Assembly: GCF_014645555.1 (NCBI RefSeq)
Contig: NZ_BMLY01000002.1
Location: 186,001-250,000 of the forward strand
Source of the DNA: Silvimonas amylolytica
GTDB taxonomy: Bacteria; Pseudomonadota; Gammaproteobacteria; Burkholderiales; Chitinibacteraceae
Direction of reading: 5' to 3'
DNA length: 64,000 nucleotides
In this document: piece by piece, positions 16,305 to 25,942 of the stretch
Layout of the letters: each line of letters begins with the position of its first letter
Position numbering within the stretch: the stretch's first letter is position 1
The notes under the pieces: generated by a model
The model's input: the letters and a program-made list of their open reading frames with translations, nothing else
Database searches by the model: none
Told to the model about the DNA's origin: nothing
Program-made: the position numbers and the translations under genes

Positions 16305-17167
16305 TGCTGGACTCCAAGAAAACCAGAAAAGTCGTGAACGTGAAAATAATCTTTATAGCCAGCGGTTACGTCTGCGCAATGGCCATCCACATTGGTTGCA
16401 CCGCGTTTGTTCTTCAAATCATCAAGATGTATCAGCCGGAAATCAATGCTGAAGCGGGTTTGATCCGAGTAATTGGGGACAGTACCGTGCAGATGCGACC
16501 CAGAGAAGATAATCATCTCCCCGGTGTTGCCAGCCATTCGGATTTCCGATGAGGTATCGATTTCTTCAAGCGGCACCGGGTGCACCCGTACTTCTTCCCT
16601 GATGTTCTCTCTGGCCTTGTCACGCTGGACGCTCATCCAGTTAGACAGGCTCCAGTCCCTGGACGTGTTTTGCACAGGCTTGTCGAAATACCCCGGATTA
16701 ATCATCATGGTCTGGCCAGGTTCAATGGTATAAACCGGCATCCAGGTATTAATCTGACAATCGACCCCGCCATACCAGGTATCACGATGAGGCCGATAAG
16801 CGTAACTCACGCCCGCGTGAAGATAGTCGTAATGCGGCACAACCCGGATTCGCGGTACATCAAAAATATATTCGCGGGGATCTGCACCAATTTCTTCGGT
16901 AAAGCTACGAATCAGCTCTTTGGAACGCAGGCTATTGGTGAATTGGCGTTTCAGTTTTTCTACTTTGGCAACAAAGACTTCCACCGGCATCATGCTGTGC
17001 AATGCCTGATGATTTTTCTCACCATCAAATGCTGCGGTAATACTTTCTTGCGCGAAGGTGCACAAGTCCCTAGCGGTTTGCAGCTGAGTGTTGAGAAAAA
17101 TATCGCCAGAATAAATAGCGCGTCTGAAGTCAGCTTTGGTTTGCAGCTGATTAATATACAAGTTCAC
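16301..17167 (-). CDS. Putative Fe(II)/2-oxoglutarate oxygenase-like protein
   Basis: 288 residues from the GTG at 17167, which has a GGGAG ribosome binding site 7-8 bases upstream; an in-frame ATG at 17284 would add 39 residues. No family name is certain, but the pattern fits a double-stranded beta-helix oxygenase: H127-x-D129 (YRPHRDTWYGG), distal histidine H225 or H227 (GSHLHGTVPN), and R238 (QTRFSIDFR) for 2-oxoglutarate. It is coupled to the TylF-like methyltransferase. Hydroxylation followed by methylation of a common substrate, perhaps a glycan, is inference. A horizontal origin is possible. Confidence 0.7.
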   Translation of the reverse strand: MNLYINQLQTKADFRRAIYSGDIFLNTQLQTARDLCTFAQESITAAFDGEKNHQALHSMMPVEVFVAKVEKLKRQFTNSLRSKELIRSFTEEIGADPREYIFDVPRIRVVPHYDYLHAGVSYAYRPHRDTWYGGVDCQINTWMPVYTIEPGQTMMINPGYFDKPVQNTSRDWSLSNWMSVQRDKARENIREEVRVHPVPLEEIDTSSEIRMAGNTGEMIIFSGSHLHGTVPNYSDQTRFSIDFRLIHLDDLKNKRGATNVDGHCADVTAGYKDYFHVHDFSGFLGVQQ

Positions 17168-17470
17168 GTCCGCTCCCGAATATATCCAGGTAAACACACG
17201 AAAGAGCCAACCAGTTGGCAGGACTGCCAACCATGATCTCACAGTCTTGAAATGAACGTAAATGCTGATGTCCTGGCGATACAACCGGCCAGATTTCGCG
17301 TCCAGACTTCATTGAGAATGCCATCAAGATCAGGCAAGCAGATCGGGTCATATCGGTGACGCTTTAGTCATGGCCGGTCCAGCTCATGGACTGGTTGGGT
17401 CATGGTGTCGCACGTGAGTTTTGATCAGACGGACGGGAGGCGCCGGGGTCACGGCTGCATTACCCCGGGC

Positions 17471-17507
17471 AAAAACGAAAAGGGCCTAGCCGAAGCTAGA
17501 CCCTTTG
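17471..17507 (-). terminator. Rho-independent terminator after tRNA-fMet
   Basis: On the minus strand a long stem (AAAGGGTCTAGC / GCTAGGCCCTTT, one mismatch) is closed by a TTCG tetraloop and followed by a T-rich tail. It lies directly downstream of the tRNA 3' end. Confidence 0.9.
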
Positions 17508-17513
17508 AAATAC

Positions 17514-17589
17514 TGGTTGCGGGAACAGGACTCGAACCTGTGACCTTCGGGTTATGAGCCCGACGAGCTGCCAACTGCTCCATCCCGCG
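17514..17589 (-). tRNA. Initiator tRNA-fMet (CAT anticodon)
   Basis: The 76-base cloverleaf folds fully and encodes CCA. The anticodon loop CTCATAA gives CAT. Three consecutive G-C pairs in the anticodon stem (TCGGG / CCCGA) and an unpaired C1-A72 at the acceptor end are the hallmarks that separate initiator from elongator methionine tRNA. The T arm reads GGTTCGAGTCC. It is a single-gene unit closed by its own terminator. Confidence 0.97.
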
Positions 17590-17663
17590 ACAGAGAAGAA
17601 GAGTATGCCATGCACTGCAGGTCCTGTCAAACCCTTTTGCCATTTTCTTGAAACAATCTGCGT

Positions 17664-18698
17664 TTATGCGTTGGGCACGGCGGTTCCGGCCGCCACTTCC
17701 TCCACCCGGTGGCAAGCAATCATGCGTCCGGCAAAGGGCCGCAATGCGGGTACTTCGGCCTTGCACTGCGCCTGAGCATAGGGGCAGCGGGTATGAAAAC
17801 TGCACCCGGAAGGTGGATTCATGGGCGAAGGCAACTCGCCCTGCAATTTAACCCGCGCCTTGCGGTCTGCAGCCCGAATCACCGGCGTGGCTTGCATCAA
17901 CGCGCGGGTATATGGGTGTAGCGGGTTGTTCATGATGGCATCGTTGGGGCCGTATTCCACGGTCGAGCCAAAGTACATCACCATCACATCGTCGGCCATG
18001 TGCTCCACCACCGAGAGGTTGTGGCTGACGAACACATACGCGGTGCCGAACTCGGCTTGCAGATCCATGAACAGATTGAGAATCTGCGCCTGGATCGAAA
18101 CATCCAGCGCTGAGGTCGGTTCATCGGCGACCAGAATCTGCGGGTTCAACATCATGGCACGGGCGACGGCGATGCGCTGACGCTGGCCGCCAGAGAACAT
18201 GTGCGGGTAACGGTGGTAGTGCTCGGGCCGCAGGCCGACGCGTTGCATCATGTCCCGCACTTTGGCTTCACGCTCGGCCGGGCTCAGATGCGTATTCAGC
18301 AGCAACGGTTCAGCCAGTTGGGTACCGACTTTCTTGCGTGGGTTGAGCGAGGCATACGGGTTCTGGAACACCATCTGCACGCGCGGGCGCAGTTCACGCA
18401 GCGCAGCCTTGCTGGCAGTGGCGACTTCGATACCGGCAATGTTGAGCGAGCCAGATGTCGGTGTTTCAACCATAGTGAGTTGGCGAGCCAATGTGGATTT
18501 GCCACAGCCAGACTCACCCACCACAGCCAGGGTGCGGTGCGGCGCGAGTTCGAAACTCACGCTATTCAGGGCCTTCACGGTGGCCTGGCCACGCAAGAAA
18601 CCGCGCGAGACATGATAGTGGCGAGACAACTCACGGGCGATCAACACAGGTGCAGTCGTTTCTGCCGTCTGGTGAGGGTTAGCATTCTGATTAACCAT
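17664..18698 (-). CDS. dppF: Dipeptide ABC transporter ATP-binding protein (DppF type)
   Basis: 344 residues from the ATG at 18698, which has AGGA about 10 bases upstream; an ATG at 18719 is an alternative. It has Walker A (GESGCGKST), the ABC signature ([14 protein letters not shown]), Walker B ([12 protein letters not shown]) and the C-terminal oligopeptide-transporter extension with four cysteines ([14 protein letters not shown]) that binds an iron-sulfur cluster in related proteins. It hydrolyses ATP to drive peptide import together with DppD. It overlaps the dppD stop by 8 bp and ends the operon. Confidence 0.93.
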   Translation of the reverse strand: MVNQNANPHQTAETTAPVLIARELSRHYHVSRGFLRGQATVKALNSVSFELAPHRTLAVVGESGCGKSTLARQLTMVETPTSGSLNIAGIEVATASKAALRELRPRVQMVFQNPYASLNPRKKVGTQLAEPLLLNTHLSPAEREAKVRDMMQRVGLRPEHYHRYPHMFSGGQRQRIAVARAMMLNPQILVADEPTSALDVSIQAQILNLFMDLQAEFGTAYVFVSHNLSVVEHMADDVMVMYFGSTVEYGPNDAIMNNPLHPYTRALMQATPVIRAADRKARVKLQGELPSPMNPPSGCSFHTRCPYAQAQCKAEVPALRPFAGRMIACHRVEEVAAGTAVPNA

Positions 18699-19674
18699 AA
18701 ACGGGTTTTCCTGCGTCATCGAGCGCAAAGAAACAACGGGCCAGCGCGTTGTGCGCCGGTGCAAGAGGCGGATGTTCCGCGCGGCAGCGGTCCTGCACGT
18801 AGGGGCAACGGGGCGATAACAGGCAACCCGTCGGGCGATCAAACTGGCCGGGCACCACGCCAGGCAAGGTATTGAGCCGCGCCGCGCCTTTGCTGTGTTC
18901 GGGAATGGACGACAAAAGCGCCTGGGTGTACGGGTGACGTGGCGTGTCAAAGATGGTCGGGATCGGGCTTTGCTCGACGACTTCACCGGCGTACATCACG
19001 ACCACACGCTGCGCGACCTCAGAAACCACGGCCAGATCGTGCGTGATCAGAATGAGGCCCATGCCCTGGCTTTTTTGCAGGCTGACCAGCAATTCCATGA
19101 TTTGCGCCTGGACGGTGACATCCAGCGCGGTCGTCGGTTCGTCGGCAATCAAAAAACGCGGGTTACAGGCGATGGCCATGGCGATCATGACCCGCTGACT
19201 CATCCCGCCAGACAGTTGGTGCGGGTAGGCGGAGAGCCGGGATTTCGCATCCGGAATCTCGACCAGTTCCAGCAGTTCAAGCGCCCGTTTTTTCAGCGCA
19301 TCGCCGCGCAGGCCAGTATGTTGCCGGAGTGTTTCTGCAAGCTGAAAACCAACGGTATAGGCAGGGTTCAGGCTGGTCAGCGCGTCCTGGAAGATCATGC
19401 TGATGTCACGGCCCACAATCTTGCGCTTGTCGCGCGCTTTCATGCCCAGCAGATCTTTGCCATCAAAGGTCAGCGCATCAGCCGTGACGCGCCCCGGGGC
19501 GTCGATCAGGCCCATCAGTGCCAGCATGGTCACGCTTTTGCCCGAGCCAGATTCCCCCACGATGCCGACGATCTCGCCGGCATCTACGCTCAGACTCACA
19601 TCGGAGACCGCCCGGAATGGATGCGCGCTGCTGCCAAACTCGACGGAGAGGTTCTTGATATCCAAAAGGGCCAT
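18691..19674 (-). CDS. dppD: Dipeptide ABC transporter ATP-binding protein (DppD type)
   Basis: 327 residues. Walker A reads GESGSGKSV, the signature [14 protein letters not shown], and Walker [13 protein letters not shown]. The C-terminal extension has the cysteine motif [14 protein letters not shown]. Its ATG shares one base with the dppC stop (TAATG at 19672-19676), so translation is coupled. It pairs with DppF as the ATPase of the peptide importer. Confidence 0.93.
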   Translation of the reverse strand: MALLDIKNLSVEFGSSAHPFRAVSDVSLSVDAGEIVGIVGESGSGKSVTMLALMGLIDAPGRVTADALTFDGKDLLGMKARDKRKIVGRDISMIFQDALTSLNPAYTVGFQLAETLRQHTGLRGDALKKRALELLELVEIPDAKSRLSAYPHQLSGGMSQRVMIAMAIACNPRFLIADEPTTALDVTVQAQIMELLVSLQKSQGMGLILITHDLAVVSEVAQRVVVMYAGEVVEQSPIPTIFDTPRHPYTQALLSSIPEHSKGAARLNTLPGVVPGQFDRPTGCLLSPRCPYVQDRCRAEHPPLAPAHNALARCFFALDDAGKPVYG

Positions 19675-20591
19675 TACGCGAGCCTCTTCAGTTTCGGGTC
19701 CAGCGCGTCGCGCAGGCCATCGCCCATCAGATTGAGCGCCAGCACAGTGATCAGGATAGTGACCCCCGGCATGGTCACCACCCACCAGGCACGCTCGATA
19801 TAGTCACGCGCGGCAGCCAGCATGGTGCCCCACTCCGGCAGCGGCGGTTGTACGCCCAAACCCAGAAAGCCCAGTGCGGCGGTATCCAGAATGGCCGAGG
19901 AAAAACCCAGCGTGGCCTGCACAATCAGCGGTGCCATGCAGTTTGGTAGCACCGTGTTGAACATCAACCGAACCTTGCCTGCGCCGGAGAGTTTGGCTGC
20001 GATCACGTAGTCTTTGGAAAGCTCTGCCATGGCTGACGCACGGGTCAGGCGCACGTAGGAGGGCAACGTGACGATCGACAGCGCCAGCATGGTATTCACA
20101 AGGCCGGGGCCCAGCACGGCCACGATGGCAATCGCCAGCAGCAGGGAAGGCAGCGCCAGCATGATATCCATTAGCCGCATGATGGCGGTGCCCAGCCAGC
20201 CGGGATAAAACGCCGCCAGCAAGCCCAGCGCAATGCCGGGGATCAGCGAGACAATCACCGATACCAGACCAATCATCAACGAGAGGCGTGCGCCATGCAT
20301 CAGGCGGCTGAGGATGTCACGGCCCAGTTCATCGGTACCCAGCAAGAAACGGGCGTGCCCCTCATGCATCCAGGACGGCGGCGTCAGCATGAAGTCGCGG
20401 AATTGTTCGGATGGGCTGTGTGGCGCGATCAGCGGCGCCAGCAGTGCAGCCAACACCAGAATCACCAGATACGCCAGCGCAATCAGCGCACCCTTGTTGG
20501 CGCGGTAAGCCAGCCAGAACTCGTGCAGTGGTGTCGGATGCGATAACACCTCGGTCGAGACTGGCGCAGTAGTTTGTACGGTTTGTGCCAT
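19674..20591 (-). CDS. dppC: Dipeptide ABC transporter permease (DppC type)
   Basis: 305 residues with the short N-terminal tail, first helix, a periplasmic segment ([20 protein letters not shown], typical of the family), and five further helices. The EAA loop contacting the ATPases is visible around [19 protein letters not shown]. It forms the inner-membrane channel with DppB. The gap to dppB is 6 bp. Confidence 0.93.
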   Translation of the reverse strand: MAQTVQTTAPVSTEVLSHPTPLHEFWLAYRANKGALIALAYLVILVLAALLAPLIAPHSPSEQFRDFMLTPPSWMHEGHARFLLGTDELGRDILSRLMHGARLSLMIGLVSVIVSLIPGIALGLLAAFYPGWLGTAIMRLMDIMLALPSLLLAIAIVAVLGPGLVNTMLALSIVTLPSYVRLTRASAMAELSKDYVIAAKLSGAGKVRLMFNTVLPNCMAPLIVQATLGFSSAILDTAALGFLGLGVQPPLPEWGTMLAAARDYIERAWWVVTMPGVTILITVLALNLMGDGLRDALDPKLKRLA

Positions 20592-20597
20592 GCCGGC

Positions 20598-21608
20598 TTA
20601 CCTCGCGTGGCGGATACGCGGGTTGATGATGCCGTAGAGCACATCAACCAGCAGATTAACGAAAATGATCAGCGTCGCGATCAACAGAATGCCGCCCTGC
20701 ACGACCGGGTAATCTCGCGCGCCAATGGCGTTGATCAGCCAGGAACCCACTCCGGGCCAGGAGAAGATGGTTTCGGTGAGCACTGCCCCAGCCAGCAACG
20801 TGCCCACTTGCAGACCAATCACCGTCACCACGGGCATCAAGGCATTGCGCAGACCGTGAACCAGCACGATGCGGGTGGTCGACAAGCCCTTGGCGCGCGC
20901 CGTGCGGATGTAATCTTCGCGCAGCACTTCCAGCATGGATGAACGCGTCATCCGGGCGATCACGGCCATGGGGATCGTACCCAGCACAATGGACGGCAAA
21001 ATCAGGTGTTCCAGCGCAGACTTGAACGCATCCATGTCATGCGCCAGCAACGTATCCACCAGCATGAGACCTGTGACCGGCGTGACGTCATACAAGAGAT
21101 CAATGCGGCCAGAAACCGGCGTGAGGCCCAACTGCACCGAGAACACCATGATGAGGATCAGCCCCCACCAGAAAATCGGCATGGAGTAACCGGCCAGCGC
21201 CACCCCCATGACACCGTGATCGGCCACCGAGCCACGCTTAACGGCAGCAATGATGCCAGCACCCAGGCCCACGATCGTGGCAAAAATCATGGCGCAGATC
21301 GAGAGTTCGACAGTCGCCGGGAACAGGGTCAGAAACTCTTGCATGACCGGCACTTGCGAACGGACCGACACGCCCAGATCACCGTGCAATGCGTGCGTGA
21401 GGTAGTGCCAGTACTGCAGGTAAAGCGGCTGGTCCAGCCCCAGTTTCTGCATGGAGAGCTTGTAGAATTCGGGGTCGATATGGCGCTCGCCCATCATCAC
21501 CAGGATCGGGTCGCCCGGGATCAGATGAATCAGCGAAAACGCCAGCAGCGTGATGCCCAGAAAAGTCGGAATCACCACGCCGATGCGACGCAGCAAAAAA
21601 CGGATCAT
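20598..21608 (-). CDS. dppB: Dipeptide ABC transporter permease (DppB type)
   Basis: 336 residues, six helices. It starts with the usual MIRFLLRRIGVVIPTFLG helix and the segment LIHLIPGDPI. The EAA loop MLEVLREDYIRTARAKGLS is present and the protein ends in the NPRIRHAR motif common in this subfamily. It is the second gene after dppA, with a 205-bp gap holding a hairpin. Confidence 0.93.
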   Translation of the reverse strand: MIRFLLRRIGVVIPTFLGITLLAFSLIHLIPGDPILVMMGERHIDPEFYKLSMQKLGLDQPLYLQYWHYLTHALHGDLGVSVRSQVPVMQEFLTLFPATVELSICAMIFATIVGLGAGIIAAVKRGSVADHGVMGVALAGYSMPIFWWGLILIMVFSVQLGLTPVSGRIDLLYDVTPVTGLMLVDTLLAHDMDAFKSALEHLILPSIVLGTIPMAVIARMTRSSMLEVLREDYIRTARAKGLSTTRIVLVHGLRNALMPVVTVIGLQVGTLLAGAVLTETIFSWPGVGSWLINAIGARDYPVVQGGILLIATLIIFVNLLVDVLYGIINPRIRHAR

Positions 21609-21760
21609 GTATGCGTACTCGCGTCAGGGTAAAGAACACGCCGGCAATGGCGCGCTGGGCCGGATCTTGCGGCAGGTGCATCGTGCCAGAAGTGGCTGGC
21701 GGTGATGTAACACCGGCCTATTCCCGGTTATAGCTGGTGCTTTTTCGTTACACCCAGGGA

Positions 21761-21795
21761 CAACAAAGCCGGCCCGCAGTGCGGCCGGCTTGTTG
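21761..21795 (-). terminator. Hairpin between dppA and dppB (likely attenuator/mRNA-stability stem)
   Basis: Long GC-rich stem CAACAA(G)CCGGCC / GGCCGGCTTTGTTG with a short loop and only a weak T run. Such stems after the binding-protein gene usually cause partial termination, so that dppA is made in excess over the permease. This role is inferred from position. Confidence 0.6.
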
Positions 21796-21813
21796 TGATG
21801 TTCTCACACGGGT

Positions 21814-23412
21814 TTATTTCAGGCCGACGCCGTAGAACGAATTCAGACCAAACGGGCTGATCTTGAAGCCATCGACTTCTTTGCGCATCGGCTGATAGAC
21901 GGTGGAGTGCGCCACCGGCGTGAACGGCACCTCACGCTTGAAGATCACCTGAGCTTGTTCATACAGCTTGGTACGTTCGGCCTGGTTGGGCAGGCTGCGC
22001 GCCTTCACGATCAGATCGTTGAAGTCTTTCTGGCACCACTTGGCGTAGTTGTTACCGTCTACAGCTTCGCAGCCCAGTAGTGTACCCAGCCAGTTGTCCG
22101 GATCCCCATTGTCGCCATTCCAGCCAATCAGCATGGCGTCGTCCTCACCGGCGCGGGCGCGCTTGAGGTACTCGCCCCACTCATAGGTGACGATCTTGGC
22201 CTTCACGCCGATCTTGGCCCAGTCGTTCTGGATCATTTCGGCCATCAGTTTGGCATTGGGGTTGTACGGGCGCTGTACCGGCATGGCCCACAGCGTGATT
22301 TCAAAGCCATTGGGCAGACCGGCCTTGGCCAGCAGCGCCTTGGCTTTGGCAACGTCCAGCGGTGCGTCTTTCAGCGTCTTGTTGTAAGACCATTGCGTCG
22401 GCGGCATCGGGTTGGTGGCCAGTTGACCAGCGCCCTGGTAAACGGCGTCGATAATCGCTTTCTTGTTGATCGCCATATCCAGCGCCTGGCGTACTTCTAC
22501 CTTGTCCAGCGGCTTGTGGGTCACGTTGTAGCTGACATAACCCAGGTTGAAACCCGCCTGGCTCGGCACCTTGAGCGCCGGGTTGGATTGCATGGCTTTC
22601 AGGTCAGCCGGGCGCGGGTAGGACATGATCTGGCACTCGCCCTTTTGCAGCTTCTGGTAGCGCACAGAGGGGTCCGTCGTGATCGCAAAGATCAGTTTAT
22701 CCAGCTTCACTTCGCCCTTGCGCCAGTAGTCCGGGTTGCCGTTGTAACGGATGACGCTGTCTTTCTGGTAAGCCTGGAAAATGAACGGGCCGGTGCCGAT
22801 CGGTTGCGTGTTGATCTGTTCAGCCTTGCCGGCTTTCAGCAATTGGTCGGCATATTCAGCCGACATCACCGACGCAAACGACATGGCAATGTTCTGCAGG
22901 AATGCCGCATCAACCTTGTTCAGGGTGACCTTGACGGTATACGGATCAACCTTTTCTACCTTGGCGATATTGCTGTCCATGCCCATGTCAGAAGCATAGG
23001 GATAGGTCGCGTTGCTGGCCTTGTTGAACGGCAGGTTCTTGTCGGTGAGACGCGCAAAGGTAAACACCACGTCGTCAGCATTGAAGTCGCGCGTGGGTTT
23101 GAAATACGGCGTGGTATGAAACTTCACGCCCTTGTGCAAAGAGAAGGTATAAGTGCGGCCATCCGCGCTGACCTCCCACTTGTCTGCCAGCCCCGGGCGG
23201 ATCTGGGTAGAACCGGGAACAAACTCAACCAGGCGGTTGTAGACCGTTTCAGCAGAGGCATCAAAATCGGTGCCGGCGGTATAACGTGCCGGATCGAAAC
23301 CGGCCGGACTGCCTTCAGAACAATAAATCAGGGTTTTTCCCGCAGCCAGGCTGGCGCCAGTGGCCAGTGCGAGAACTGATGCAAGTGCAAGTCCTGCCTT
23401 CATCTGCTTCAT
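21814..23412 (-). CDS. dppA: Periplasmic dipeptide-binding protein (DppA type, SBP family 5)
   Basis: 532 residues. It has a Sec signal peptide (MKQMKAGLALASVLALATG, cleaved after SLAAG or just before it), then the mature start TLIYCSEGSPAGFDPARY, which is diagnostic of DppA-like proteins. Later motifs include GTGPFIFQAY and the conserved C-terminal NSFYGVGLK. It captures di- or tripeptides (heme in some homologues) for the DppBCDF transporter. GGAG precedes the ATG at 23412; a second ATG lies three codons in. Confidence 0.93.
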   Translation of the reverse strand: MKQMKAGLALASVLALATGASLAAGKTLIYCSEGSPAGFDPARYTAGTDFDASAETVYNRLVEFVPGSTQIRPGLADKWEVSADGRTYTFSLHKGVKFHTTPYFKPTRDFNADDVVFTFARLTDKNLPFNKASNATYPYASDMGMDSNIAKVEKVDPYTVKVTLNKVDAAFLQNIAMSFASVMSAEYADQLLKAGKAEQINTQPIGTGPFIFQAYQKDSVIRYNGNPDYWRKGEVKLDKLIFAITTDPSVRYQKLQKGECQIMSYPRPADLKAMQSNPALKVPSQAGFNLGYVSYNVTHKPLDKVEVRQALDMAINKKAIIDAVYQGAGQLATNPMPPTQWSYNKTLKDAPLDVAKAKALLAKAGLPNGFEITLWAMPVQRPYNPNAKLMAEMIQNDWAKIGVKAKIVTYEWGEYLKRARAGEDDAMLIGWNGDNGDPDNWLGTLLGCEAVDGNNYAKWCQKDFNDLIVKARSLPNQAERTKLYEQAQVIFKREVPFTPVAHSTVYQPMRKEVDGFKISPFGLNSFYGVGLK

Positions 23413-23559
23413 GGTTGCTCCGTTTCCTTTTATAAAAAGAAAGCCTCGCCCAGGCGAGATCATTGCTGCGAATGCTAAGGGCGCTGCTTGTTCAGACCAT
23501 TCGGAATAACCCGTACATGATGGCCATGGATTGATGCCGGACAAAACCAATTCAAAATA

Positions 23560-23608
23560 GCCGATAAAAAGCAAAAACCGTGACAGCTGCGCAAGCATGT
23601 CACGGTTT
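23560..23608 (-). terminator. Rho-independent terminator after the DUF2189 gene
   Basis: Perfect 11-bp stem (AAACCGTGACA / TGTCACGGTTT, 23575-23585 and 23598-23608). On the minus strand a tail TTTTTGCTTTTT follows. It isolates the DUF2189 gene from the dpp operon. Confidence 0.88.
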
Positions 23609-23671
23609 GGTTGTGATGCCCCTGAGGCGAGCAGCCCGAGGGCCGTCGCCAGCAGCATTTATTGCACCAGA

Positions 23672-24439
23672 TCAGTGCACCAGATCGCGGTAAGCACACC
23701 AGGTGGCGTGCCCCAAAAGCGGGAAAATGATGACGAGACCGACAAGATAAGTTGCAAAGCCCACGGCGGTGAGCACCACGATGATGGTCGCCCAGACCAG
23801 CATGGCAGGAATGTTCTCTGCCACCACACGCACACTGGTCACGAGTGCCGTGATGGTGTCCACATCCCGATGCGCCAGCATGGGAATCGACACCGCCGAG
23901 ATTGCGAACACTACACAGGCGAGCACCAGCCCAGCCAGCGACCAGGCAATGGTAAAGCCAATATATTCAGAGGTCAGCGCGTGGGTGAAGAACTGCATGC
24001 CCACTGCTTCGCCGCCATAGAACAGCGCAAACAGGATGGCCGAGATACGCTCCCAGCTCATGGCGATGAAACCAAGGATGACGCCCATGAAGGCGATTTG
24101 TCCCAGGTTATGCACCACATCACGCAATGACTGCATGAACGAGGTCTCCCTCCCTTCTTCGCGCTCATGGGTCAATTCGTAGATACCGGACGCCCCAAGC
24201 GGCGCCAGCAACAGGAATCCAGTGATGGCCGTCGATGAGAGATACGTGTAGCTGGAGGCAATCTTCAGCACCGCAAAACCCAACAAAGCAGTAATGACGC
24301 CATAGCAAAGACTGGGCAACGGGTGCCGTGTGAAGTCGGCCCAACCCATTTTCAGCCAGTAAAACGGCCGCAGCGCACTCACCTTGCCGGTTTCTGGCAT
24401 GGAGAAGTGGTCATCGAGGCCGTGCAGGTGCAAGTCCAT
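23672..24439 (-). CDS. DUF2189 family membrane protein
   Basis: 255 residues with six predicted helices. The start region (LRPFYWLKMGWADFTRHPLPSLCYG) and the end (FPLLGHATWCAYRDLVH) match the DUF2189 family of integral membrane proteins, which are frequently found near cytochrome oxidase genes in proteobacteria. Here it is divergent from the cox operon. The function is unknown. A strong ribosome binding site (AGAGGAGA) precedes the ATG. Confidence 0.88.
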   Translation of the reverse strand: MDLHLHGLDDHFSMPETGKVSALRPFYWLKMGWADFTRHPLPSLCYGVITALLGFAVLKIASSYTYLSSTAITGFLLLAPLGASGIYELTHEREEGRETSFMQSLRDVVHNLGQIAFMGVILGFIAMSWERISAILFALFYGGEAVGMQFFTHALTSEYIGFTIAWSLAGLVLACVVFAISAVSIPMLAHRDVDTITALVTSVRVVAENIPAMLVWATIIVVLTAVGFATYLVGLVIIFPLLGHATWCAYRDLVH

Positions 24440-24811
24440 GATTTTATGTCTCCTCTTTGCGGGCAGTTCATCCCACCCTTATTGCAATCAATACGTCAAC
24501 CCCGCACAAAAAGAGACACCGGCCTGATGAGCGGTGCAGCAAAAAGGTGCGTTTTGCATCAATGGTTTGCGTCACATTAAAAGTTTGCTACCTTTTGTAA
24601 ACAAAACCCGGGAAAGCTGGCTGAAAACAAAGCCAGTACCTACAAGAGCCTGTCCGCAGTGAAAAGCAAGCACGAAACTGGTAGTAGTGCTCGTTTTACA
24701 GTCTGGTAACAGCGCAATTTGGGCTGTTGCTGTACTGAGACACTCGCCATCTCCAAGTGCTTTGCCATTCATCTGTCTATCAGGTGAGTAACACGCCACT
24801 GGAGGTTATCG
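24440..24811. promoter_or_regulatory. Intergenic region between DUF2189 and the cox operon
   Basis: These 372 bp must hold the promoters of the leftward DUF2189 gene and the rightward oxidase operon. I see only a 6-bp inverted repeat (CTGGCT at 24617-24622, AGCCAG at 24631-24636) and the strong GGAGG ribosome binding site before coxB. No RNA gene or open frame is convincing. Confidence 0.4.
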
Positions 24812-25915
24812 ATGCTGCTCAGGCGACTTTGCGCCGCGCTGTCCTGTATGCCAGCGTTTGCTTTTGCCGATAGTTTGTATACGTTCCAGACCCCGCAATC
24901 TTCCATCGCCAACCGAATCAACGATCTGCATACGTGGATCATGCTGATCATCGTGGTGATCTTTGTGGTGGTGTTCGGCTTGATGTTCTACTCGATCTTC
25001 AAGCACAGAAAATCCCAGGGTCACGTCTCCCGGAATTTCCACGAAAACACGGTCGTGGAAGTCGCCTGGACCATCATTCCCGCGCTCATCCTGGCCGTCA
25101 TGGCCTGGCCTGCGGCACGGCTCGTCCTCGATCAAAAAGACACGCGTGAGCCGGACGTCACCATCAAGGCCACCGGTTACCAGTGGCAATGGGGCTACGA
25201 ATATCTGGATTATGGCTTTGGTTACCGCAGCCATCTGGCGACGCCGCGTGCCCAGATCGAGAACTACAAGGGCGATGTCGCCAAGAACGCCGAGTATTTG
25301 CTGGAAGTCGATGAGCCCGTGGTGGTGCCCATGGGCAAGCGCGTGCGGGTCATGACGACAGCCAACGACGTCATTCACAGTTGGTACATCCCCGCCCTTG
25401 GCGTCAAGCAAGACGCCATTCCTGGTTTTATCCGGGACACCTGGTTTACCGCTGATCATATCGGAACCTATCGCGGCCAGTGCACGGAGCTGTGCGGGCG
25501 CGATCATGGGTATATGCCCATTGTGGTGAAGGTCGTGTCCGATGCCGACTTCAAGACCTGGGTGGCCGAGCAGCAGAAGAAGGCCAAGGCCGCGCAGGAC
25601 GACCCGAACAAAAAGTGGACCAAAGACGAATTGATCGCCCGCGGCAAGACGGTGTTTGAAGCCAACTGCGCGGCATGCCACAAGAGCGACGGCAAGGGCG
25701 GTGGACCATTCCCGGCACTGGCAGGCAGCAAGATCGCCACCGGTCCCAAGGATGGCCACATCCACATCGTGCTGACTGGCAAGAATGCGATGCCTTCGTG
25801 GGCGGGCTTGTCCGACACCGAGATCGCCGCTGTCATCAGCTACGAACGCAACAGCTTTGGCAATCATGACGGCGACTTTGTCCTGCCGGCTGAAGTCAAA
25901 GCGGCCCGCAAGTAA
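24812..25915 (+). CDS. coxB: Cytochrome c oxidase subunit II with fused cytochrome c domain
   Basis: 367 residues. It has a signal peptide (to about residue 22), two membrane helices (about 42-65 and 85-105), a cupredoxin domain with the CuA ligands in CTELCGRDHGYM, and a C-terminal class I cytochrome c domain with the heme motif CAACH (about residue 287) and distal Met in AMPSWAG. It accepts electrons from soluble cytochrome c and passes them through CuA to subunit I. The fused heme domain makes it a caa3-like subunit. It is the first gene of the operon. Confidence 0.96.
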   Translation: MLLRRLCAALSCMPAFAFADSLYTFQTPQSSIANRINDLHTWIMLIIVVIFVVVFGLMFYSIFKHRKSQGHVSRNFHENTVVEVAWTIIPALILAVMAWPAARLVLDQKDTREPDVTIKATGYQWQWGYEYLDYGFGYRSHLATPRAQIENYKGDVAKNAEYLLEVDEPVVVPMGKRVRVMTTANDVIHSWYIPALGVKQDAIPGFIRDTWFTADHIGTYRGQCTELCGRDHGYMPIVVKVVSDADFKTWVAEQQKKAKAAQDDPNKKWTKDELIARGKTVFEANCAACHKSDGKGGGPFPALAGSKIATGPKDGHIHIVLTGKNAMPSWAGLSDTEIAAVISYERNSFGNHDGDFVLPAEVKAARK

Positions 25916-25942
25916 ACGGCATATCAGGGACATATAGACACC

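Noticed and set aside
17514-17589. tRNA-fMet as an attachment site of an integrated element
   Set aside because: No integrase gene and no second copy of the tRNA 3' end was seen in the window, so integration is not supported beyond the unusual composition nearby.
18699-18986. N-terminal extension of the dppF frame upstream of 18698
   Set aside because: It would overlap dppD by nearly 300 bp and is not similar to transporter ATPases; the ATG at 18698 has a ribosome binding site.
23435-23459. Small stem CTCGCC / GGCGAG in the dppA leader followed by a T-rich stretch
   Set aside because: The stem is only 5-6 bp with a tiny loop and lies 25 bp from the start codon; too weak to call an attenuator.
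23413-23658. N-terminal extension of the dppA frame upstream of 23412
   Set aside because: It would hide the signal peptide inside the protein and reads through the terminator region; the ATG at 23412 has GGAG upstream.
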